NCBI RefSeq assembly: GCF_003688285.1
Contig: NZ_RCNT01000002.1
Span: 248,001 to 312,000, forward strand
Length of the DNA: 64,000 nucleotides
Reading direction: 5' to 3'
From: Rhodophyticola porphyridii
Lineage (GTDB): Bacteria; Pseudomonadota; Alphaproteobacteria; Rhodobacterales; Rhodobacteraceae
The translations under genes were made by a program, and so were the position numbers. This document shows positions 44,826 through 53,856 of this stretch, one piece after another. How positions within the stretch are numbered: the stretch's first letter is position 1; the number at the start of each line of letters is the position of its first letter. Under the pieces are notes generated by a model that made no database searches, was not told the DNA's origin, and saw only the letters and a list, made by a program, of their open reading frames with translations.

Positions 44826-45188
44826 TCAGCGGCGCAGATCCACCTGTCGTGCGGTTGGCGTCATCTCGGCCAGCCTTGTCGGAATGTCGGATCCCGGGGG
44901 CGGCGGGGGATTGGGGATCTTGTCCTGATCGCCCACCAGCCGGGTGTCCAGCGGTTCCACGTTCAACCCTTTCAGAACCGGCGGATTCTTCGGCGGATCC
45001 TGAGGGGTCGAGTTGGTTGACCTGTCGGACCGGTTGCTGTCGCGCGTGGGCGTGACCGCTTCGCGCCCGAGGGCGGGAATGCCGCCTGCGGGAGGAGAGG
45101 CCCGTTCCGAGCTTGAACTGACAGGGGCCTGACTTTGGGCCATGGGTGCCGGAACCGGAGGACCGGACACCGGAGAGAATGTGGTCAT
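44826..45188 (-). CDS. Pro/Ser-rich hypothetical protein
   Basis: A 120-residue low-complexity protein (many Pro, Ser, Thr; PVPAPMAQSQAPVSSSSERA; IPNPPPPPGSD) ending TARQVDLRR. There is no signal peptide or membrane segment. The more ordered C-terminal piece (NPPVLKGLNVEPLDTRLVGD) may be the functional part. The open frame and coding-like codon use make it plausible, but no family is recognised. It is convergent to the sigma-factor pair and divergent from the ScfR-like regulator. Confidence 0.5.
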   Translation of the reverse strand: MTTFSPVSGPPVPAPMAQSQAPVSSSSERASPPAGGIPALGREAVTPTRDSNRSDRSTNSTPQDPPKNPPVLKGLNVEPLDTRLVGDQDKIPNPPPPPGSDIPTRLAEMTPTARQVDLRR

Positions 45189-45377
45189 GGGATGTACTCC
45201 ACACCATTATCGCCCCCACCGGACAACATACACCTTATACATGCGCGGCGAAACAGACGGGTCAAATTCTAGGTATTTTCCGGCGGGACGGGCTTTTCCA
45301 CCCTGCGACGCCATGTGTGTTGAGACGCGGCACCGTTTCTATACAACTTTTGACAACGCCCAGTTCCGAGGCACGTC

Positions 45378-46700
45378 ATGACCCAACGCTCCGCGCCCCA
45401 GCGCCGCCACGCGCTTACCGGAAGCCGCATCCGGGAACGGCGTACGGTGATGGGGATCAGACAAAGCGATCTGGCCCGTGCGGTGGGCATCTCGGCCAGC
45501 TACCTGAACCTGATCGAGCATAACCGCCGCCGGATCGGCGGCAAGCTTCTGGTCGATCTGGCCCGGGAACTGGAGGTGGAGCCGACCGCGCTGAGCGAGG
45601 GGGCGGATGCCTCGCTGTTCGATGCGTTGCAGGGGGCGGCGGGGGAAAGCCCGCCCGCCTTCGGCCCGGCGCCCGAGACCGGCCGGATCGATGAACTGGC
45701 GGGTCGCTTCCCGGGATGGGCCGGGCTGATCGCGTCACAGCACAAACGCATCGCGGGCCTTGAGGGGCTGGTCGACGGGCTGCATGACCGGCTGGCCCAT
45801 GATCCGGTTCTGGCTGAGGCAATGCACGAACTTTTGTCGACCGTCGCGGCGATCCGCTCGACCGCGGATATTCTGGTGCGCGAGCCGGATATAGAGCCGC
45901 AATGGCGCGGGCGTTTTCACCGCAACCTGCATGAAGAGGCGGAAAGACTGTCGGCGCGGGCCACGGCGATGCTGTCGCATTTCGAAAGTCAGGGCGGGCG
46001 GCAGGGTGCGCCATCCACGCCGCAGGAAACGGTGGAGGCGTTTTTCGACGCGATGGACCATCACTTCCCGATGATCGAGGAGGCCGGCCCCGGGACGATC
46101 GGCGCGATCCTTGTCGGCGTGGCGGGAATGGAGGATCCCGCGACGCGGACGCTGGCCGAACGCCTGCTGCGCAATTACGCCGAGGATGCCGCGCGCCTGC
46201 CGCTGAAACCGTTTCTTGCCGCAGCACTGGACAGCGGTTTCGAGCCCGAGCCGCTTTTGCCGATGGCCGGCGGTGACGTGGCGCTGGTTCTGCGGCGTCT
46301 GGCAAGCCTGCCGCGGTCCAAGGGTGCGCCGCCGTTCGGGCTGGCGGTCTGCGACGCGGCGGGCGCGCTGATCTTCCGCCGCCGGATCGGGGCTTTTTCG
46401 ATTCCGCGTTTTGGGGCCGGATGCCCGCTCTGGCCGCTCTACCGGGCGTTGAGCAAACCGATGGTGCCCGAGGCAAGCCTGCTGGATCTGCCGAACGGCA
46501 CCACCTTCAGCGCCTGGTCCATTTGCCAGCCGGCCCACGCGGCGGGGTTCGGGGCGGAGCCCGTGATGCGGGCGACGATGCTGCTGCGCCCGGTGGAGGA
46601 AAAGCGGGCCGGGTCTGGTGGGCAGCCCGTCGGACCGGGCTGCGCCGTTTGCCCGCGAGAGGATTGCACGGCCCGGCGCATGGACAGTCTTGTCGGATGA
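45378..46700 (+). CDS. ScfR/RamB-like short-chain acyl-CoA regulator (XRE HTH)
   Basis: A 440-residue regulator. Residues about 16-70 are an XRE-type HTH (GSRIRERRTVMGIRQSDLARAVGISASYLNLIEHNRRRIGG...). A long helical middle follows, and the C-terminal domain ends with a cysteine cluster (GCAVCPREDCTARR) typical of the short-chain fatty acyl-CoA regulator family. Relatives such as RamB and PccR control acetate or propionate assimilation genes. It is directly upstream of a receiver protein and a symporter-histidine kinase, so the locus probably senses a small carboxylate. The ligand is not known from sequence. Confidence 0.82.
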   Translation: MTQRSAPQRRHALTGSRIRERRTVMGIRQSDLARAVGISASYLNLIEHNRRRIGGKLLVDLARELEVEPTALSEGADASLFDALQGAAGESPPAFGPAPETGRIDELAGRFPGWAGLIASQHKRIAGLEGLVDGLHDRLAHDPVLAEAMHELLSTVAAIRSTADILVREPDIEPQWRGRFHRNLHEEAERLSARATAMLSHFESQGGRQGAPSTPQETVEAFFDAMDHHFPMIEEAGPGTIGAILVGVAGMEDPATRTLAERLLRNYAEDAARLPLKPFLAAALDSGFEPEPLLPMAGGDVALVLRRLASLPRSKGAPPFGLAVCDAAGALIFRRRIGAFSIPRFGAGCPLWPLYRALSKPMVPEASLLDLPNGTTFSAWSICQPAHAAGFGAEPVMRATMLLRPVEEKRAGSGGQPVGPGCAVCPREDCTARRMDSLVG

Positions 46701-46781
46701 GCTGGCCCAACAGGCGTTTGACTTCGCACAGAAAACGGGCAGTGTTGACTCCATGACGCCTGACCATCGGAGGAGAACGGT

Positions 46782-47189
46782 TTGGGCACGCGGGTTTTGC
46801 TGGTCGAGGATGAGGCCAATATTCTGGAAGCCATAAGCTTTATCCTGTCCCGCGACGGGTGGGAGGTGCATGGTCATGGCAATGGCGCAACAGCGTTGGA
46901 CGCGGTGGCGCGCCTGACGCCGGACGTAGTGGTGCTGGATGTGATGTTGCCCGGCCGCTCCGGTCTCGACATCCTGCGTGATCTGCGGAACGCCTCGGAG
47001 ACGCGGACCCTTCCAGTCCTGATGCTGACCGCCAAGGGGCAGGCGAAGGATCGCGATCTGGCTCTGTCGCTCGGCGCGAATGCCTATCTGACCAAGCCCT
47101 TTTCGAACGCGGAGATGGTGGAGACCTTGCGCGATGTCGCCCGTGGCGTCAGTCTGAACGGCGCCGGGTTGCCCGAACAAGGGTCATGA
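46782..47189 (+). CDS. Single-domain CheY-like response regulator
   Basis: A 135-residue receiver domain with no output domain: VLLVEDEANILEAI, phospho-acceptor Asp53 in VVVLDVMLPGRSG, MLTAKGQ and the conserved Lys in YLTKPFSNAEMV. The start codon is TTG, supported by GGAGGAG six bases upstream. The stop overlaps the next ATG by four bases. It is most likely the phosphorylation partner of the kinase at 47499. Lacking a DNA-binding domain, it must act by protein contact. Confidence 0.9.
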   Translation: MGTRVLLVEDEANILEAISFILSRDGWEVHGHGNGATALDAVARLTPDVVVLDVMLPGRSGLDILRDLRNASETRTLPVLMLTAKGQAKDRDLALSLGANAYLTKPFSNAEMVETLRDVARGVSLNGAGLPEQGS

Positions 47190-47497
47190 ACCGCCATGGC
47201 AAATCCACCCCGAGAGGGACCCGCGACACGATGGCCAAACGTGTGTTTCTTGAGCGCCGGACCTATCGGCGGAACCGGTTGCAGGACGCGGCCAAGCTCT
47301 TGCCCGTGCTGGGGGCGTTCCTGTTCTTCGGGCCGGTGTTCATTCTGACGACCGATGCCGGTGTCGGGGGTGCGACGGCGGGGTGGCTGGTGTACTTCCT
47401 GGGTGTCTGGCTGGCCCTGATCGTGGTGGCCGCGGCGCTGGCCCGGGCGCTTGACCGGATCACGCCGAGCGACCCGGATCAGCCGGGCGAGCGCTAG
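47186..47497 (+). CDS. Two-helix membrane protein preceding the symporter-kinase
   Basis: A 103-residue protein with a basic N-terminus (KRVFLERRTYRRNRLQDAA) and two hydrophobic helices (LLPVLGAFLFFGPVFILTT; GGATAGWLVYFLGVWLALIVV). Its size and topology resemble the DUF485/DUF4212 small subunits that accompany sodium/solute symporters such as ActP, here next to a symporter fused to a kinase. The start overlaps the receiver stop, and the kinase ATG begins one base after this stop. Assignment as a symporter accessory subunit is inference. Confidence 0.75.
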   Translation: MNRHGKSTPRGTRDTMAKRVFLERRTYRRNRLQDAAKLLPVLGAFLFFGPVFILTTDAGVGGATAGWLVYFLGVWLALIVVAAALARALDRITPSDPDQPGER

Positions 47498-47498
47498 G

Positions 47499-50180
47499 AT
47501 GCTGTCCTTCGACGGGTTGGTCGCGGTCTGCGTCCTCTATGTCGCGGGCCTTTTCTGGGTGGCGTTTCTGGCCGAAAAACGTGCCGCCGAGGGCAAGGCC
47601 CGCTGGCTCAGCTCCCCACTTGTCTACACGCTCAGCCTGTCGATCTACACCACCGCATGGACATTTTACGGCGCCGTCGGCTCGGCGGCGCGGTCGGGTC
47701 TGGAATTCATGACGATCTATCTCGGTCCGACACTGGTGTTCATTGGCTGGTTCTGGCTGCTGCGGAAAATGGTGCGCATCGGCCGCGCGCAGCGGATCAC
47801 CTCGATCGCGGACATGATTTCCAGCCGTTACGGAAAATCCGGCGGTCTGGCGGCGATGGTGACGATCCTGGCCGTGATCGGGACGACGCCCTACATCGCG
47901 CTGCAACTGCAATCGGTCACGCTGTCCTTTTCGGTCTTTGCGCGCCCCGGCGCGCTTGGCGCGCCGGATACGGAAAGCACGGCCGTCTGGGTTGCGGGGG
48001 GGCTGGCGCTTTTCACCATCGTCTTCGGCACCCGGTCGCTGGATGTGAACGAGCGCCACCCCGGTCTGGTCTCGGCCATCGCGCTGGAATCGATCGTAAA
48101 GTTGTTCGCGTTGCTGGCGGTTGGCGGCTTTGTCGTCTGGGGGCTGGCGGACGGACCGCGTGACGTTCTGCTGCGGATCGAGGAGAGCCCGATCGCCACC
48201 TGGACATCGAACGGCGCGCGGTGGGTCGGGCTGACGGTGCTGAGCGGCGCGGCGATCCTGTGCCTGCCGCGGATGTTTCAGGTGATGGTCGTCGAAAACG
48301 CCGATGAACGGCACCTGGCCACCGCCAGTTGGGCCTTTCCGCTTTATCTGCTGCTGATGAGCGTCTTCGTGATCCCGATCGCGGTGGTCGGTCTGCACAT
48401 GATGCCCGAGGGTGCGAACCCAGATCTTTTCATGCTGACCTTGCCCTTGGCCGCGGGGCAGGACGGGCTTGCGCTGTTTGCGTTTCTGGGCGGCTTCTCC
48501 GCCGCGACATCGATGGTGATCATTGCCGCGCTGGCACTTAGCACGATGGTGTCGAACCATATCATCGTGCCGCTCTGGATGCGCGCCACGAAGGGTGAAA
48601 ACCCCATGACGGGCGACATGCGCCGCGTGGCGCTGATGGCCCGCCGTCTGAGCATTGCCGGTGTTCTGACGCTGGGGCTCGTCTATTACCGCATGTCCGG
48701 CGGGACGGAGGCGCTCGCCTCGATCGGGTTGATCGCCTTTCTGGGGGTAGCGCAGGTACTGCCGGCCCTCTTGGGCGGTATTTTCTGGCGCGGGGCGACA
48801 CGGGCCGGGGCGGCGGCCGGGATCGCGCTAGGCTTCCTGATATGGGGCTGGGTGTTGCTGGTTCCGAATGCGGCGACCGCGGGTCTGATGCAGGGTGTTC
48901 TGGAAAACGGGCCCTTCGGTCTGACATGGCTCAGACCGGCCACGCCCTTGGGGCTGGACGGGGCAGACCCGCTTCTGACCGCGATGGTCTTGTCGCTCGG
49001 GGTGAACAGTTTTGCCTTCGTGCTGGTGTCGCTGTTCACGTTCCCCAGCCCGATGGAACGTCTGATGGGCGCGCAATTCGTGAATGTCTACGAGCATTCG
49101 CGCACGCCGCTGGCATGGAAGGGCAGCGCCGGGACGGCGGATGACCTGTTGATCATGGCGCAGCGGATTCTGGGTGCAGGCCGCGCCGCGCGCCTGTTCC
49201 GCGACGCCGCCGCCGCGCAGGGCCGCGAGGCGCGCCTGCCCGAACCGACACCCGATTTTCTTGAAAAGCTGGAGCGCGAACTCGCAGGCTCCGTCGGCGC
49301 GGCGACGGCCAATGCGATGGTGGGCCAGATCACCGGCGGCGCCAGCGTGTCGGTGCGCGATCTGCTCGCGGTGGCCGATGAAACCGCGCAGATGATGGAG
49401 TATTCCAGCCAGTTGGAGGCGAAATCGGCGGAGCTGGCCCAGACCGCCGCGCGCCTGAGGGAGGCGAACCAGAAACTGACCGAACTGTCGGTGCAGAAAG
49501 ACGCCTTTCTCAGCCAGATCAGCCATGAGTTGCGCACGCCCATGACCTCGATCAGGGCATTTTCCGAGATCCTGATGAAAAGCGAGGATCTGGATGCGGA
49601 GGGGCGGACCCGCTTCAGCCGGATCATCCATGACGAAAGCCTGCGGCTGACGCGGTTGTTGGACGATCTGCTGGATCTGGCCGTGCTGGAAGACGGCCGG
49701 GTGACGCTGAACGAAGGCAACACGATGCTTGGCGATGTGCTGGACCGGGCCGTGAATGCCACCAGCGCGCTGGTGGGCGGCACGCGGCTCAGCATTCTGC
49801 GCACCCGCGCCGATGAGGAGGTGCCGCTCTGGACCGATGCGGACCGTCTGGCGCAGGTGTTCATCAATCTGATCTCGAACGCGCAGAAGTACTGCGACGC
49901 GGCGCAACCGGAATTGCGGATCGAGGTTCTCCGGCTGCCCGGCCGGGTCGAGGTCGAGTTCGCCGATAACGGCGCCGGCGTGGCACCCCGCCAGCAATCG
50001 CTGATCTTCGAGAAATTCGCCCGGGGCGATACGGCGGGCGAGGCCCCCGGGGCGGGTCTCGGCCTTGCGATCAGCCGGGAGATCATGGGCCGTCTGGGCG
50101 GCGGGCTGACCTATGTGCCGGGGCAGGGGGGCGCGCGGTTCCGGGTTCGGCTGCCGGGCCGTGCCCTGCGCGCGGCCTAA
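47499..50180 (+). CDS. Sodium/solute symporter-type sensor histidine kinase
   Basis: An 893-residue membrane kinase. The N-terminal 500 or so residues form a full SSS fold with about 13 helices (SSPLVYTLSLSIYTTAWTFY, RAQRITSIADMISSRYGKSG, ATSMVIIAALALSTMVSNHI). After a linker comes a coiled coil (SQLEAKSAELAQTAARL), the H-box SHELRTPMTSIRAFSEIL with His676, and an HATPase domain (INLISNAQKY, DNGAGVAPRQQSLIFEKF, GAGLGLAISREIMGRLGG). There is no PAS or fused receiver. CrbS and CbrA are known kinases of this architecture that respond to acetate or amino-acid/carbon status. The coupled receiver is at 46782. Confidence 0.92.
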   Translation: MLSFDGLVAVCVLYVAGLFWVAFLAEKRAAEGKARWLSSPLVYTLSLSIYTTAWTFYGAVGSAARSGLEFMTIYLGPTLVFIGWFWLLRKMVRIGRAQRITSIADMISSRYGKSGGLAAMVTILAVIGTTPYIALQLQSVTLSFSVFARPGALGAPDTESTAVWVAGGLALFTIVFGTRSLDVNERHPGLVSAIALESIVKLFALLAVGGFVVWGLADGPRDVLLRIEESPIATWTSNGARWVGLTVLSGAAILCLPRMFQVMVVENADERHLATASWAFPLYLLLMSVFVIPIAVVGLHMMPEGANPDLFMLTLPLAAGQDGLALFAFLGGFSAATSMVIIAALALSTMVSNHIIVPLWMRATKGENPMTGDMRRVALMARRLSIAGVLTLGLVYYRMSGGTEALASIGLIAFLGVAQVLPALLGGIFWRGATRAGAAAGIALGFLIWGWVLLVPNAATAGLMQGVLENGPFGLTWLRPATPLGLDGADPLLTAMVLSLGVNSFAFVLVSLFTFPSPMERLMGAQFVNVYEHSRTPLAWKGSAGTADDLLIMAQRILGAGRAARLFRDAAAAQGREARLPEPTPDFLEKLERELAGSVGAATANAMVGQITGGASVSVRDLLAVADETAQMMEYSSQLEAKSAELAQTAARLREANQKLTELSVQKDAFLSQISHELRTPMTSIRAFSEILMKSEDLDAEGRTRFSRIIHDESLRLTRLLDDLLDLAVLEDGRVTLNEGNTMLGDVLDRAVNATSALVGGTRLSILRTRADEEVPLWTDADRLAQVFINLISNAQKYCDAAQPELRIEVLRLPGRVEVEFADNGAGVAPRQQSLIFEKFARGDTAGEAPGAGLGLAISREIMGRLGGGLTYVPGQGGARFRVRLPGRALRAA

Positions 50181-50245
50181 GGGTTTCTTAACCCTGCATG
50201 GGGCATAAAGCCCGCGGGATTTTCCAGATTGAAGGGCCGGCATTC

Positions 50246-51286
50246 ATGGCGGATACCGCCAGCTTATCCGTTCTGCAGCGCATGACCAAACGGGCGCGCG
50301 CCACCCCGGCTGCGGACCGGGGGGCAGGCGCGCGGCGCGCCTTTCAGCGGGCCCTTCGCCGGGCGGGCGCGCCCTTTGCCGGCCTTGTGCCCGAACCGGG
50401 CAGGGACGATGTAAGCTGGTCGCTTCTGATCGGCGATCTTCTGACCGGGTTGCCCGATGGCGGCTTGCTGACCGGTCTGGATGCGCCCCACGGCGCGCGC
50501 GGCCTGTGCCTGTTGCAGCAGCCGGTCGTCGATGCGCTGATCGAGGTGCAGACGACGGGGCGGGTCGATCCGGTGCAGGGCCCCGACCGGCCGTTCACCA
50601 AGATCGACATCGCCCTGACCAAGGATTTCATCGAATTGCTGCTTTCGGCCTTTGCGGCGGAGCTGGACGGGGTTCAGGGCGTCGACTGGCCCCGCCGGAT
50701 GAGCTTTGGCGGTCCGCTGGCCGACCGGCGGCAATTGCCGCTTCTGATGCCCGATGCCGCATATCACCAGTTCGAGGTGGAGCTGAGCCTGGGCGAGGGT
50801 GCGAAAACCGGCAAGGTCTTGCTGATCGTCCCCGCCGGGTCGGGGTCGGCGGCGGCGCAGCAGGCGGCGCGCTCCGCGCTGGACCCGGCGTGGCAGACCG
50901 CCTTTCGTCAGACGATCGTCGGAGCGGAGGTGGATCTTGACGTGATCCTGATGCGCCGGGTGCGCAGCCTGGCCGAGCTGGAGCGTCTCGCGCCCGGAGA
51001 TCTGATCCCGTTCGAGGCCGCCGATCTGGCCAACATCTCTCTTGAAGACCGCAATGGCCGGATCGTCTTGCGGGGCCGTCTGGGCCAGCAAGGCGGCCGG
51101 CGCGCGGTGCGCCTGACAACCGAGCCGGCCACCCGGTCTCCCGGGTCATCCGCCGAGGCCGCGCCACCGCCGGACCCTGCGCCCGCCCCACCCGGTGACG
51201 GGCAGGATCCGGGCATGCCCGAAGCTGCGGGCCGGCAAATCCCCGGCCCTGACGGCTCCGACCCGGCAGCACGCCCCATCGCCTGA
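50246..51286 (+). CDS. FliM/FliN-like (SpoA-domain) protein without flagellar neighbours
   Basis: A 346-residue cytoplasmic protein. The middle resembles FliM (VVDALIEVQTTGRV followed by RPFTKIDIALTKDFIELLLSAFA). Residues about 235-300 form a SpoA domain (VGAEVDLDVILMRRVRSLAELERLAPGDLIPF, LANISLEDRNGRIVLRGRLG). The tail is Pro/Ala-rich and disordered. The N-terminal CheY-binding acidic motif of FliM is not evident. It lies 65 bases after the symporter-kinase gene, with a small AGGGTT/AACCCT hairpin between. Placement beside a CheY-like receiver is suggestive. The exact role is unknown. Confidence 0.75.
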   Translation: MADTASLSVLQRMTKRARATPAADRGAGARRAFQRALRRAGAPFAGLVPEPGRDDVSWSLLIGDLLTGLPDGGLLTGLDAPHGARGLCLLQQPVVDALIEVQTTGRVDPVQGPDRPFTKIDIALTKDFIELLLSAFAAELDGVQGVDWPRRMSFGGPLADRRQLPLLMPDAAYHQFEVELSLGEGAKTGKVLLIVPAGSGSAAAQQAARSALDPAWQTAFRQTIVGAEVDLDVILMRRVRSLAELERLAPGDLIPFEAADLANISLEDRNGRIVLRGRLGQQGGRRAVRLTTEPATRSPGSSAEAAPPPDPAPAPPGDGQDPGMPEAAGRQIPGPDGSDPAARPIA

Positions 51287-51371
51287 CACCGGCCCGGCCA
51301 TGGGCAATTGCATTCCCCCGGCGATCCCGGCAGGGTCTCGGCAGAATTACCCGTTGGGGGGAGGCAGGCGC

Positions 51372-52145
51372 GTGGCACCGGCATCGTTCAAATCAAGGCT
51401 CGTCTCGGGGGAAGTCCTGGCCGGGACATTTATGAAGACACCCGCCGTCGACGTGATGGAGGTGCTGATGCTCTCCGGTCTCGATTTCGTATGCATCGAT
51501 CAGGAACACGCGCCCTTCGATCGCTGCAGTCTGGGGAATTGTCTGGCAGTGGCGCGCGCGGGCGGCTTTCCGGTTCTGGTTCGGGTGGCCTCATCCGCGC
51601 CGGAGCATATTCTGCAGGCGCTCGATGCGGGCGCCGTGGGTGTCGTGGTGCCGCATGTGATGACCGGGACGGGCGCTGCGAAGATTGCCAAGGCCGCCCG
51701 CTTCGGCCATGGCGGGCGGGGCTATGCGGGCTCCAGCAGATGGGCGGGCTATGGCACCGGCAGCATGGCCAAGCTTTTGTCCCGAAGCGCCGCCGAGACG
51801 GTTGTGATCGCCCAGATCGAAGACCCGGAAGCGGTTGACTGCGCGGATGACATCGCCGCGACCGAGGGGATCGATGCGGTCTTCCTGGGGCCCGCCGATC
51901 TGAGCGTCGCTTACGGAAAAACCAGTCAGGACAGCGCCGAGTTGCGGGCCGCATTCGAAACGGTGGGCCGGGCGGCGCGGACTGCGGGCAAGGGATACAT
52001 GACATTCGTGGCGGATGCGGCGCAGGCCGCGCGCGTAAGCGCCCACGGGGTCAGCGCGTTTTTCATCGCCTCGGAACACGCCTGGATTCTGGCGGGTGCA
52101 CGGGCCGCGGTGACGGGACTCAAGGACATGCAGGAAGGGGAGTGA
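51372..52145 (+). CDS. HpcH/HpaI-type class II aldolase
   Basis: A 257-residue metal-dependent pyruvate aldolase of the 2,4-dihydroxyhept-2-ene-1,7-dioate family. It has [33 protein letters not shown] (with the catalytic His/Glu region), [35 protein letters not shown] with a metal-ligand Glu, and [14 protein letters not shown]. The start is GTG at 51372, with GGAGG seven bases upstream. It lies four bases ahead of the FAH-family gene, so the two are co-transcribed and may act in sequence on an aromatic or sugar-acid breakdown product. The substrate is not determinable. Confidence 0.88.
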   Translation: MAPASFKSRLVSGEVLAGTFMKTPAVDVMEVLMLSGLDFVCIDQEHAPFDRCSLGNCLAVARAGGFPVLVRVASSAPEHILQALDAGAVGVVVPHVMTGTGAAKIAKAARFGHGGRGYAGSSRWAGYGTGSMAKLLSRSAAETVVIAQIEDPEAVDCADDIAATEGIDAVFLGPADLSVAYGKTSQDSAELRAAFETVGRAARTAGKGYMTFVADAAQAARVSAHGVSAFFIASEHAWILAGARAAVTGLKDMQEGE

Positions 52146-52149
52146 GTTT

Positions 52150-52974
52150 ATGAAATTCGTGCGCTATGGCGAGGCGGGAGCGGAAAAACCGGGCGTTCTG
52201 GATGCCGAGGGACGGATCCGCGATTTGTCCGGCCAGGTGGCGGATCTGGGCGGCGACGTGTTGACCCGGCTGGACCGGCTCGCTGCCGATGGTCCGGTGG
52301 TCGACGGCATGCCCCGGCTCGGCCCGCCCGTGGCCGGGACCGGCAAGATCGTCTGTATCGGTCTGAACTATGCCGACCATGCCGCGGAAACCGGCGCGAC
52401 CCCACCCCCCGAGCCGCTGATCTTCATGAAGGCGACGTCGGCCATAACGGGTCCGACCGATACGATCTACATTCCCCGCGGATCCGCCAAGACCGATTGG
52501 GAAGTCGAGTTGGGCGTGGTCATCGGCCGGCCCGCCAAACATGTGGACGAGGCCGATGCACTGGCCCATGTCGCGGGCTATGTGGCCGTCAACGATGTGT
52601 CCGAGCGGGACTATCAGAAACACCGGGCAGGCCAGTGGACCAAGGGCAAAAGCTGCGACAGCTTCGCCCCGATCGGCCCATGGCTGGTGACCCCCGACGA
52701 GATCGGCGACCCGCAGACGCTTGGATTGCGCCTGTCGGTAAACGGCGAGTTACGGCAGGACGGCTCGACCCGGCACATGATTTTCGGGGTGGCAAGACTG
52801 ATCTCCTATCTCAGCGGGTTCTTCACGCTCCATCCCGGTGACATCATCGCCACCGGCACGCCGCCGGGTGTTGGCGCGGGCATGTCTCCGCCGCGGTTTC
52901 TGGCTCCCGGCGACGAGGTGGTTCTGGAGATCGACCGCCTTGGCCAGCAGCGGATGCAGGTCGCGCAGGGCTGA
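52150..52974 (+). CDS. Fumarylacetoacetate hydrolase-family protein
   Basis: A 274-residue enzyme of the FAH/HpcE group, which hydrolyses or isomerises beta-dicarbonyl and dienoate acids. The N-terminal domain ([21 protein letters not shown]) precedes the FAH core: [27 protein letters not shown], metal-binding Glu118, Glu120 and Asp149 in [11 protein letters not shown] and [12 protein letters not shown], then [14 protein letters not shown] and [14 protein letters not shown]. Related proteins include acylpyruvases and 2,4-diketo-3-deoxy-sugar-acid hydrolases. The partner aldolase is four bases upstream. A strong terminator lies 95 bases downstream. Confidence 0.9.
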   Translation: MKFVRYGEAGAEKPGVLDAEGRIRDLSGQVADLGGDVLTRLDRLAADGPVVDGMPRLGPPVAGTGKIVCIGLNYADHAAETGATPPPEPLIFMKATSAITGPTDTIYIPRGSAKTDWEVELGVVIGRPAKHVDEADALAHVAGYVAVNDVSERDYQKHRAGQWTKGKSCDSFAPIGPWLVTPDEIGDPQTLGLRLSVNGELRQDGSTRHMIFGVARLISYLSGFFTLHPGDIIATGTPPGVGAGMSPPRFLAPGDEVVLEIDRLGQQRMQVAQG

Positions 52975-53068
52975 CCTGCGGCAGTCTTTGCCGTTGTGTC
53001 AGCCACGGCGCGGGCGGGTCGTTTCACCGGCATTGCGCCGTATTTGAGACAAGATTTAATCACCAAAA

Positions 53069-53093
53069 GACCCCGGCAGCGCGCCGGGGTTTT
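53069..53093 (+). terminator. Intrinsic terminator after the aldolase/FAH operon
   Basis: A CCCCGGC / GCCGGGG stem with a five-base loop, preceded by an A-rich stretch and followed by TTTT. It lies between the FAH gene and the downstream lipoprotein gene. Confidence 0.88.
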
Positions 53094-53173
53094 CGCATTG
53101 CGGCCTCTTTTGAGCGGCAGCCTTGCCCGAATAATATCTGAGTTGCCCGTCTTTCGGGGGCAGGAGGAAAAGA

Positions 53174-53803
53174 ATGAAACGTCTGATCTCACTTGCGATC
53201 CTGGGTACGGTATTGGCGGTTTCGGCCTGTTCCGCACCCGGTACGGTTACCCGCAACGCGCCGCTGGAGTTCGGCTCCGCTCAATCCGCGCCGTCGTCCG
53301 TGGCCTCTCTGGCGCAGGACTGGCGGGTGGAGGGGCTGGTCGTCGATGTCCCGACCTCGCTCACCGTGTCCGAGGCCAATACGATCAAGCCGCGCGCCGA
53401 TATCGTCTGGCGCGAAGACCCGATTGGCAATCGGCACCAGCAAGTGGCCGATGTGATGACGCCGCCCCTGCGGCAGGCCCTTGCCCGGCTGGACGGCGAT
53501 GTGCCGGTGCAGGTCCGCCTCGTGATGACCCGGTTTCACGCGCTGACCGACCGCACCCGCTACAGCAATCTCCGCGGCGAACATGAAATCGAGTTCGATC
53601 TGGTGGTCCGCCATGCCGAAACCGGTGCCGTTCTTTACGGGCCGACCCATGTGGACGTGACCTTCCCGGCCCTTGTCGGCCCCGATGCGGTGGCTGCCGA
53701 GCGCGACGGCATTTTTCAGCGCGACCGCATCCAGGCGCGCCTGCGTTCCTGGGCGGGCGAGGCGTTTGGCGGCGACCCGATGCTTGTGGCCGGGCTCAAC
53801 TGA
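53174..53803 (+). CDS. Predicted lipoprotein of unknown function
   Basis: A 209-residue lipoprotein with signal MKRLISLAILGTVLAVSAC and the lipidated cysteine in VSACSAPG. The mature domain includes DWRVEGLVVDVPTSLTVSEAN, PLRQALARLDGDVPVQVRLVMTRFH-type strands, HEIEFDLVVRHAETGAVLYGP and a helical C-terminus. GGAGG near 53161-53165 supports the start. It resembles small outer-membrane lipoproteins common in this group, but I assign no function. A hairpin follows 31 bases after the stop. Confidence 0.85.
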   Translation: MKRLISLAILGTVLAVSACSAPGTVTRNAPLEFGSAQSAPSSVASLAQDWRVEGLVVDVPTSLTVSEANTIKPRADIVWREDPIGNRHQQVADVMTPPLRQALARLDGDVPVQVRLVMTRFHALTDRTRYSNLRGEHEIEFDLVVRHAETGAVLYGPTHVDVTFPALVGPDAVAAERDGIFQRDRIQARLRSWAGEAFGGDPMLVAGLN

Positions 53804-53834
53804 TCCCTTTCGGACCGGATCGATCCAAGATAGA

Positions 53835-53856
53835 GGGGGCGCATGATTGCGCCCCC
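53835..53856 (+). promoter_or_regulatory. Hairpin enclosing the rlmI-like start codon; also a possible terminator
   Basis: GGGGGCGC and GCGCCCCC form a perfect eight-pair stem around the loop ATGATT, followed by a T-rich tract (TTCTTCTTT). It may terminate the lipoprotein transcript. The loop's ATG is the first start codon of the next gene, and the G-rich left arm would be its ribosome site, so the fold would hide the translation signal. Confidence 0.6.

Noticed and set aside
50179-50215. A TTAACCCT sequence resembling a CtrA half-site before the FliM-like gene
   Set aside because: It is part of a small AGGGTT/AACCCT hairpin, the second half-site is missing, and a single half-site is too weak to report.
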